The position numbers and the translations under genes were made by a program. 26,648 nucleotides of DNA from Blastocladiella britannica. Taxonomy: Eukaryota > Blastocladiomycota > Blastocladiomycetes > Blastocladiales > Blastocladiaceae. The notes below the pieces were generated by a model. The model made no database searches. It saw nothing but the letters and a program-made list of their open reading frames with translations, and was not told the DNA's origin. The DNA lies in NCBI GenBank assembly GCA_025349905.2, contig MU624745.1:1-26648 (forward strand), in the 5' to 3' direction. Below, piece by piece: positions 20,359-26,648 of the stretch (position 1 is its first letter; the number at the start of each line of letters is the position of its first letter).

Positions 20359-23300
20359 ATGCGAAACGTGAGGTCTGCCGCTTGGGTGCTGGCACTACTG
20401 CTACCCGTCGTATCGGCGGCACCTACCATCAGCAGCGACATCGAGATCACAAGCCCGATCCAGTCGCAAGCGCATTTGACCGCCTTTGCGGGTGACTGGT
20501 TTCAGTTCCAGTTTGCGCCCGACACGTTTACGCAAAATAGACTGCCCGCCGATCCGATCCACTACTTGTCACTCGATGCACCCAGCTGGCTGACGCTGCA
20601 CGCGAGTAATCGCACTTGGAATGGCTGGGCACCTCTATCGCCAGCAGCGGTGACAACTGTGCGCCTGGGTTATGTGAATGCTCTTGTTTCTGATCCGTTT
20701 ACGATTGCCATTGTTGCGATTGCGACAACAAGCAATGAGCAGCACCAACAGCTAAAGGAGCAAACGATCGCACTTGAACTCGGACAAGCAGAAACACCAC
20801 CACCCATGTACAATTTGACTCGCGTCGGCCCTGACTCTCCCCCGCAGATCCTCGCGCAATTAGCCCCTCTCTTTCCAAGCATTGACCTCAACACGACCCA
20901 ACTCGATGAGCCGATTACGAATCATGCGGGTGGCATTAACACAACGCGAGTCAGCGTGCGATATGGCATGCCCGTCACTGCCCATCTCTCCAGCGGCATC
21001 AATCAGACAATTCCATTCGGCACCCCGTGGTCGGCCAATGGCACGCTTCCGGCCTGGTTAAAACTGGACACACTCACGGGTGTCGTGACTGGGACTTGTC
21101 CGACGTGGTCGACGGGACTGACCATAGACACGGCTCGGTCGCTCAAGGTTGGCAATTTCACCCTCGCGTTTATTGCCACTTTGCCCACACTCGCGAGGGA
21201 GACCGTCCAGGTGTCGCTGGTGCTTGAAGATGACGGGCCGAACCGTCCTCCAACTCTCTCCGACCCGACTCCAAACAGCAGCAGCAGCAACGTTTCGTGG
21301 GCCGTGGCCGCACCCTCGGGAAGCTGGATCAGCTGGACCATCCCTGATGACTGGACGCGCGACAAGGACAATGACCCCGTGGCGTATGTGGCCATTTCGG
21401 GCGCCGGCGGCCCGTTGCCGGACTGGACCACCTGGAACGCATCGACTGGCACTTTGACCGGTGTCCCCACGGTCATCACTGGCATATCCAGCGCTAGTGG
21501 CAACATGACGACCCAGTTCGCCAATCCGCTCGTCGGTACGGTCGCTTCCATTCTCAGAGGCAACACTGTCGGGACCGTGCTTGCCGGCATCGACAATGCC
21601 GCCGGCCTCGCCAACAACACAGCGACCTGGTCGCCGAGCACGCACCTGTGGACGACTGTCGTGGACCCGGTCGGCGCGCTTGGGCTCCCTTGGCGCTCGG
21701 TTTCCGTTGCCGTGGATGGCTGGCAGGCCCCGCAGCCGCTGCAGCCCGTGCTCTTTGTCTCGGGCGCCAATGTGACGCTCTTTGACCTCTTTGCCACGAG
21801 CAACACCACCACTGCTCAGAACGCGACATTTGCCACATGGACAGCAGCAGGAGGGATTGTTGCCGTGACCCCAGCCAGCGCCGACCTCGTCCTCTCCGAT
21901 GATGGATCCCACTTGCAATCCAACATCTCCGGCACCTTCAATATCATTCTCATGGACTCGCGCGGCGCCATGGCATCCACGAGGCTCGTGCTGGATGTTC
22001 CCGTCCCAAACGACAGCCCTACTTCTCCTGCGGCTGAGCCGACCACGACTCCCTCAACGACAGACCCAAACTCAGCCGGCGCGGTGGTGCCTCCCTCCGA
22101 ATCGTTTTGGAGCGGCATTGACACCTCCTCGGCGTCGGCGTTCATGTCGACGGCAGCCAAGAACCGAAATGTCCAGATCCTGGGTGGAAGTGTGATTGGA
22201 GTCCTGGCTTGCATTGGCGCGTTCTCGATCTTTGCCGTTGCGCGCAGGCGCCATCGGGCAAGCGCCGCGGCTGCTGCGGCAGTACGCAATAGCAGTGGGC
22301 GGCAGTTTGGGAACATGGACCAGTGGGAGAACACGGCTCTGCATCGCGTGTCGCTCATTCTCCATGCCAAGGCGAGCGCGGCCGCGCCGTCAATGTACCC
22401 GTCGACTTCGCTCTCGGCCTCAGCCCAAGGTATGTTTCTTTTTTAACAGTTGTCGTTATCCTCGTATTCACACCAAGTAAAAGGCTCGAGGCCCAATCTC
22501 GACGACATCGAGGCTCACAACAGCAGTATCCAGCATTTGGCAGACGTATCGAACCACAACTTGCTCGAGGCCGCACTGCTGCGGTCCCCGTCCGTCTCGA
22601 CATGCACTGCGTCGATCCTATCCCGTGCCCCATTTCAACAGCCACAGCACCACGGTAATAGCCGAGGCCTACCGCGAGCCCATTCGCTCGCTTCCGTCAG
22701 CTCTGCCATGCCCACGTCAGATGTAGTCGGCGCCACGTCCGCCCCGCGAACCGTCGCGATTGTCGGCCAAGCGTTCACGTACCAGCCGCCCAACTTACCC
22801 AGCCTGTTGCCGGCGTCGCGGTTCGAACTGCGTGGCGCCGCGTCCACAGCGTGCGTCCCGGACTGGATCTCGGTCGACCCACGGACAGGCCGCATGGCGG
22901 GGATTCCGTACTCGGCCAATGTCGGCGAGTCGTGGCTTCTGGCGGTGGTGGTCGCGGACCTGGATGATTACCGCGATAAAGGTGCTGACGAGAAAAAGAT
23001 GGACGACGACCCGTTGGCGACCTCGAGCAACCCCGACCAGTCAATCTGGTCATCCATGCGACGCCACCATCACCAACGCGACAGCACCAGCAGCGATGCG
23101 GGCGTGTCGGCGCCACTGGCGTTTGCTTGGGTGTCGGTGATGCCGGCGTCCGCGCACATGGCCCCGGCATCCCTGCGTCCCTCCATCGCTTACGGCGGTG
23201 GCAACATGGGACCCATGCGCACACACACCGCATCAGTCCTGTTGCGTCGCATCTCGTCTACGCTGGCAGCCATGCTCCTCCGCCCACCGTCCGAGCTCGA

Positions 23301-23865
23301 CGACGCGTACTCGTCGCGACCGGCCACGTACATGCCGCCGCTCTACCACCACTTCCACAACGAACGCACTGATTCTCTGTCCGCACTGGGACCAGCGGCG
23401 CTGGCGCCACCGCCGCGGCCCGCTCGGACCGAAAGCACGCGCATCACGCGCATCGCCAGCTTCCGCGCTCCGCCACCCCCCGCCCACCTGCCGCCACCGC
23501 AGCAATCGTACCATATGTCAGCGGTAGCCAAGGACTCGCCGGCCGCGTCGTCGTCGTTGGTGCGGATGGGGCCCATGTCCAGGGCGATTGCGATGGCCGA
23601 GCATGCAACTGGGTCATCGCCGCGTTTAGCTCCTGCGGTTGTTACTGCCGTGGGTGGCAGCGACTCTCCTCTCCCGCCAATGTCGTCGCCGTCGTCGCTA
23701 GTCGGAATGGCGCCGTCGACCGCAGCTGAACGCGGTGCTGCTGCTGCTGCTGCTGCGGCAAACCTTGGAGGAGCAAGCCAGACCGAGTACCGACAATGGG
23801 TGTCGCATCCACGCACGTCGCGGCCGATCTCGGCCATGTCGGCCGGCAGTGCCACCAGTACTTGA
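20359..23865 (+). CDS. Axl2-like membrane protein with cadherin-like (CADG/He_PIG) repeats
   Basis: Two exons, 20359-22429 and 22484-23865, joined by a 54-nt intron in phase 1; 1150 aa. Residues 1-21 are a signal peptide. The ectodomain has cadherin-like repeats marked by A-P-S-W-L-T-L near 75, L-P-A-W-L-K-L-D...T-G-V-V-T-G near 231-245, and L-P-D-W-T-T-W...T-G-T-L-T-G-V-P near 354-371; another domain-like stretch follows. Many N-X-S/T sites are present. A membrane segment spans about 606-628 and is followed by R-R-R-H-R. The 520-residue cytoplasmic part is Ser/Pro/Ala-rich but contains a further V-P-D-W-I-S-V-D-P-R-T-G-R-M-A-G-I-P signature near 815-832. In budding yeast Axl2 marks bud sites through its tail and has cadherin-like repeats outside the cell. 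Here a role in polarity or adhesion is inference. Confidence 0.8.
23737..23754 (+). repeat. (GCT)6 trinucleotide run
   Basis: Six GCT units near the 3' end of the Axl2-like gene, followed by GCG GCA, encoding a run of alanines in the cytoplasmic tail. Confidence 0.9.
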
Positions 23866-23953
23866 ATCACTTCACTTTGGCTTTTATGACTTTGAGCAAT
23901 CCTGTCCATCCAATCCATTTCTCGACTTCAAATCAATCATTTTCACTTCAATA

Positions 23954-24481
23954 TCATTGCTCTTCGTGCTCATGTTCAACCAACGTAGCGGCTGCTACAA
24001 CCAGAGACGCTCGGTACGCCAGCTGCGCCGACAGCGCGCGTTTCTTGGCGCTAGCGACCCGGCCCGACGGCGTCCACCACACGTCCTTGAGCGCTTCGTC
24101 GGGCTCACAGTCTACCGCCCCCTTTGGACCCTTTAATGGTGGCGGAGTTGGTTTTGGTCGAGTTGTTCGGGCACTGCTGCAAGCGCGCACGATCCGGTCG
24201 CGCACGTGGGTAGAAGGGGCTGGGACGTGTGGGATCACTGTTTGGGAGGTGCTGCTGTTGTTGGTCGCGCTGTCGGTGCTGAAGGTGCTGGTGGACATGG
24301 CGTACAACTACGTGTTCCCAAATTGTAATTCGATTGAGTTGATCCTTGAGGATCATAAAGGACAAACCTTATCCAGGGGCGACATGTACTCGTACGATGC
24401 CATGAGAGACGCGTTGTCCATGGCCGGCGGTGCCGATCGGGCTCGAGGGTGGATGTGCGGTTTCGTTACTGGCGGATCCAT
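23954..24481 (-). CDS. Small hypothetical protein
   Basis: Modelled as two exons, 24481-24368 and 24307-23954, with a 60-nt intron (GTTTGT...CGTAG) in phase 0; 155 aa. I recognise no family. The first 38 residues end in Y-E-Y-M-S-P-L-D-K. A Ser/Thr-rich stretch follows, then a Pro/Lys-rich segment and an Ala-rich, weakly amphipathic C-terminus finishing in H-E-H-E-E-Q. Support is indirect: GC-rich third positions in both exons, a drop in GC across the proposed intron, and a plausible convergent arrangement with the Axl2-like gene (88 bp between stops). A long frame on the opposite strand overlaps the same DNA and cannot be fully excluded. An internal ATG at codon 21 (M-D-N-A-S) is an alternative start. 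Confidence 0.5.
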
Positions 24482-24621
24482 ATTCCATTGGGAAATCTGA
24501 TTTTTTTTGAACGACAAAAAGTAATGAAAAAACGCGCCTCTCGCTCTTTCCACGCGACAAATCATCCTCGTACCAGACGTCGATCATACCGAGCAAAAAT
24601 ACAAGTAAAAAAAAAAAAAAA
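24482..24621. promoter_or_regulatory. Short divergent intergenic region
   Basis: If the small minus-strand gene is real, these 140 bp separate two divergent starts. The stretch is A+T-rich for the window, with a T8 tract near 24501 and an A-tract of about 15 nt ending directly at the ATG of the mitochondrial-type gene. No TATA or CCAAT element is evident. Confidence 0.35.
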
Positions 24622-25086
24622 ATGGCATCTCGACTGTCCACGGCCTACTCGCGATTCATGGGCTCATCAGCATCGCGTAGCAGTGTAGCACGCGCCATGA
24701 GCACCGGTGGCCCAACACCACCACTCCCAACAACAGCGGTCCCCGCATGGAAGGCGGCCCTCGGCAAGTTCTCCAACAACGTACCGCCCGGAGCCCCCGG
24801 TTTTTGGCGCGAAGTCGGGATCGTGTTCACGGTGTTTGCAGTGACGGGCTCGTCGTCGCTGCTGGTGGTTCGGCGCGGCCTGAACGCGGCGCTGGGCGAA
24901 GGGTCGCTGTCGGAGGGGCCCAACAGCTGGCGGGCCGGGTACATGATGTTCGGGTTGCCGGCGTACTCGGCGATGCTGCTGACGTTTGGGACGCTGTCGG
25001 GCCGTGGGGCGTACTTCCGGACGGTCTTGCACCGGATGTGGGGCCGGATGCTGCCCAAGAGCGTTGCGGACCGGCTCAAGGTGTAA
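24622..25086 (+). CDS. Probable mitochondrial two-helix membrane protein (DUF6787-like)
   Basis: Intronless, 154 aa, start codon directly after an A-tract. Residues 1-30 are rich in Arg, Ser and Ala with no acidic residue, which fits a mitochondrial targeting sequence. Two hydrophobic segments follow, near 68-87 (F-T-V-F-A-V-T-G-S-S-S-L) and 110-130 (F-G-L-P-A-Y-S-A-M-L-L-T-F-G), then a conserved-looking G-R-G-A-Y-F...M-W-G-R-M. This pattern recalls a small uncharacterised family known to me from Bacteroidota proteins (DUF6787), where a G-S-S/G-G-S helix is followed by an F-G...F-F motif before a basic tail. That link is from memory and not tested. No function is known to me. It lies 66 bp upstream of the UBX gene on the same strand. 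Confidence 0.72.
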   Translation: MASRLSTAYSRFMGSSASRSSVARAMSTGGPTPPLPTTAVPAWKAALGKFSNNVPPGAPGFWREVGIVFTVFAVTGSSSLLVVRRGLNAALGEGSLSEGPNSWRAGYMMFGLPAYSAMLLTFGTLSGRGAYFRTVLHRMWGRMLPKSVADRLKV

Positions 25087-25152
25087 AGAACCGGAATGGG
25101 CGTCGCTCTTCCAAACGTGAATGAATAATTGAAATCAAAAACGGAAACCAAA

Positions 25153-26544
25153 ATGTCCCCCTCGATCCTCGGCCAGCTGTGGGCCATCCCGGTCTCGGTG
25201 GCCGCCTCGCTCTATGCGCTTCTCGGTACGCTGGGCCGTCAGTCTCATTTTTCTCAAAATCCCATTGACCATGGAGCAACAATAAGCAGCGACCGTCCTG
25301 CCCTTCCTGCCCCGGCTCCTATTCCTCCAGTCATCCTCAACCCGACTTCTATCGGGCGTATCCACCCCAACGCATGAAGAGTCGCTGTGCCGGTACGAGT
25401 CGCTGTACACGCGCGACCACCCGCGCTTCTTTCGTGGCACCTATGCGCAACTGATCGACGCAGTCAAGAACAAGCTGGAGCACGCGCTGGTGTACTTGCA
25501 CGCCGAGGACCACGACGACACGTTACGGTTTACGCGCGAGACGCTGGCGCACCCTGACGTTCTTGCTGCGCTCTCTGGATCCACCAATGAAAGTACAGCC
25601 CCAGTCAACGTGTACTTGGCGCCCATGCACGCAGCCGAATCAGTGCAGATCGCTTCCTTACTGGGCGCCGCCGCGTTTCCGTTCCTGGCCCTCGTCACGC
25701 TGTCGTCGGTGCAGGGCGTGACGCGGCCCGCGGTCGTGTGGCGATCCGAAGGGTTCGTGGATGGCCCAACCCTGGCGTCCCAGATCACGGCGGCAGTGCA
25801 GACGCACGGCTTGTTTCTGGCCACGGTGCGGCGCGAACGGCGCGACCGTGAAGTTGAGCGCGAGATGCGGTCGGCGCAGGAGTCGGCGTACCAGGAGAGC
25901 TTAAGGCGGGATCGGGAGCGGGTACCTGCTGGTTTTTCTATTCATTGATTCGGTGTGGGACTCATCCGATAATGAACTAGGCCCAGCGGCAGTTGCGCGA
26001 GGCCGAGCAGAAAAAGGCCGCCGAGGACGTGCGCAAGACGATGGTGCAGTCCAAGGCCGATGAGCTCAAGGTCCGTCGTTTCCCTTCTCTCTGTCCTTCA
26101 ATTGACTCATCAGGTACTTAACAGGCCCGCCAAGCGCGCCGCGCCACTCTCCGCGCCGCCTATGCCGCCGACCCATCCCCGACCACCCCATTGACCGATG
26201 CGTCAGCAGCTCCAGCCCGTATCCGCATCCGCCTCCCCTCGGGCGCCCAGCACCTGCGCTCCTTTGCCCCCGACGCCCTGGTCCGCGACGTGTACGCGTA
26301 CGTGGACTCGCTGGACCCGCGCAACGAGGACGCCGAGGATCCGATGGCTTGGGCCGAGGCACGAGTTACGGCGACAGGCGAGGATGCGGATCAAGAGGAA
26401 GATGAGGAAGAGGAAGAGGAGGGAGTCCCGGACTTTGGGTTCTTGCTGTGCGACGTGTACCCGCGGCGCGAGTTCCGCGACTTGGACCGGACCGTCGTGG
26501 ACGCCGGGTTGCGGGGTGGAGTCAGTCTGGTGGTGGAGATCTAA
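25153..26544 (+). CDS. UAS-UBX domain protein, FAF2/UBXD8-like
   Basis: Four exons: 25153-25225, 25290-25921, 25981-26070 and 26125-26544, with introns of 64, 59 and 54 nt; 404 aa. FAF2/UBXD8 and yeast Ubx2 recruit the Cdc48/p97 ATPase to the ER and lipid droplets for protein degradation. A hydrophobic hairpin at residues 8-40 (A-V/L-rich, joined at L-L-A-T-V-L-P-F-L-P) fits the membrane anchor. The thioredoxin-like UAS domain follows (about 70-200), with L-V-Y-L-H-A-E-D-H-D-D-T. A charged coiled coil spans about 205-275. The UBX domain (about 297-404) starts R-I-R-L-P-S-G and ends G-V-S-L-V-V-E-I. The Cdc48-contacting F-P-R loop reads Y-P-R here, and an acidic insert sits just before it. No UBA domain is visible upstream, unlike FAF2 and Ubx2. 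Confidence 0.88.
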
Positions 26545-26648
26545 TTGAATAAGAAGGTCAAGATATGTATTGACTTTTTCGTGAAAAATGAAGCAAAGCA
26601 ACTTCCCACGAATCCGCACAATCAGGTTGTTTCAGCTGTCAGGTCCGC

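Noticed and set aside
1..26648. Search for tRNA, rRNA, transposase/reverse transcriptase, terminal repeats and CRISPR arrays
   Set aside because: No GTTCRANNC-type tRNA arm in a cloverleaf context, no catalytic motifs of mobile elements, and no spaced direct repeats beyond the coding repeats described. By-eye inspection only.

Overview
The window looks like nuclear DNA of a GC-rich, intron-containing, zoosporic (flagellated) fungus, most plausibly Blastocladiomycota or another chytrid-like lineage. The evidence is eukaryotic gene structure with 22 short introns (54-101 nt by my models, GT-AG), fungal-type gene families (ICMT/Ste14, VAP/Scs2, ABCC transporter, Axl2-type cadherin-like protein, Ser/Thr-rich secreted protein), and one gene resembling the ciliary protein CATIP with an RIIa-type docking domain, which would not be expected in a non-flagellated fungus. 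The lineage assignment is inference. No tRNA, rRNA, transposon or CRISPR array was seen.

Layout, left to right: a C-terminal fragment of a + strand gene (1-56); an ICMT-like methyltransferase (169-1032, -); a CATIP-like ciliary protein (1193-2967, -); then, head-to-head across only 96 bp, a 1636-aa coiled-coil protein with a basic/acidic tail (3064-8208, +), followed by a second, 991-aa coiled-coil protein (8394-11561, +). Next come a VAP-type ER membrane protein (11791-13076, +) and, convergent with it, an eight-exon ABCC/MRP transporter (13196-17647, -). Upstream of that on the same strand is a secreted mucin-like protein with C-terminal Cys-Glu-Glu-Trp repeats (17913-19838, -). A 520-bp divergent promoter with five CCAAT boxes separates it from an Axl2-like transmembrane protein (20359-23865, +). 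The right end holds a small orphan gene (23954-24481, -), a probable mitochondrial two-helix membrane protein (24622-25086, +) and an FAF2/UBXD8-like UAS-UBX protein (25153-26544, +).

This is not an operon or a dedicated cluster. Several genes share membrane themes: ICMT, VAP and the UBX protein belong to families acting at the ER, while the transporter, mucin-like protein and Axl2-like protein belong to the cell surface or its membranes. The ciliary gene and the two coiled-coil genes form a compact block that might be functionally linked to the basal body, spindle or nucleus, but this is only suggested by position and architecture.

The exon models were built by hand by matching splice phase, reading frame and family motifs; every multi-exon model closes to an integer number of codons. 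The most unusual signals are a fourth cadherin-like signature on the cytoplasmic side of the Axl2-like protein, the CEEW repeats, a strong local cluster of GGATCC palindromes, a GTAC class of 5' splice sites, a 13-nt microexon, and a Nopp140-like alternating tail on the large coiled-coil protein.
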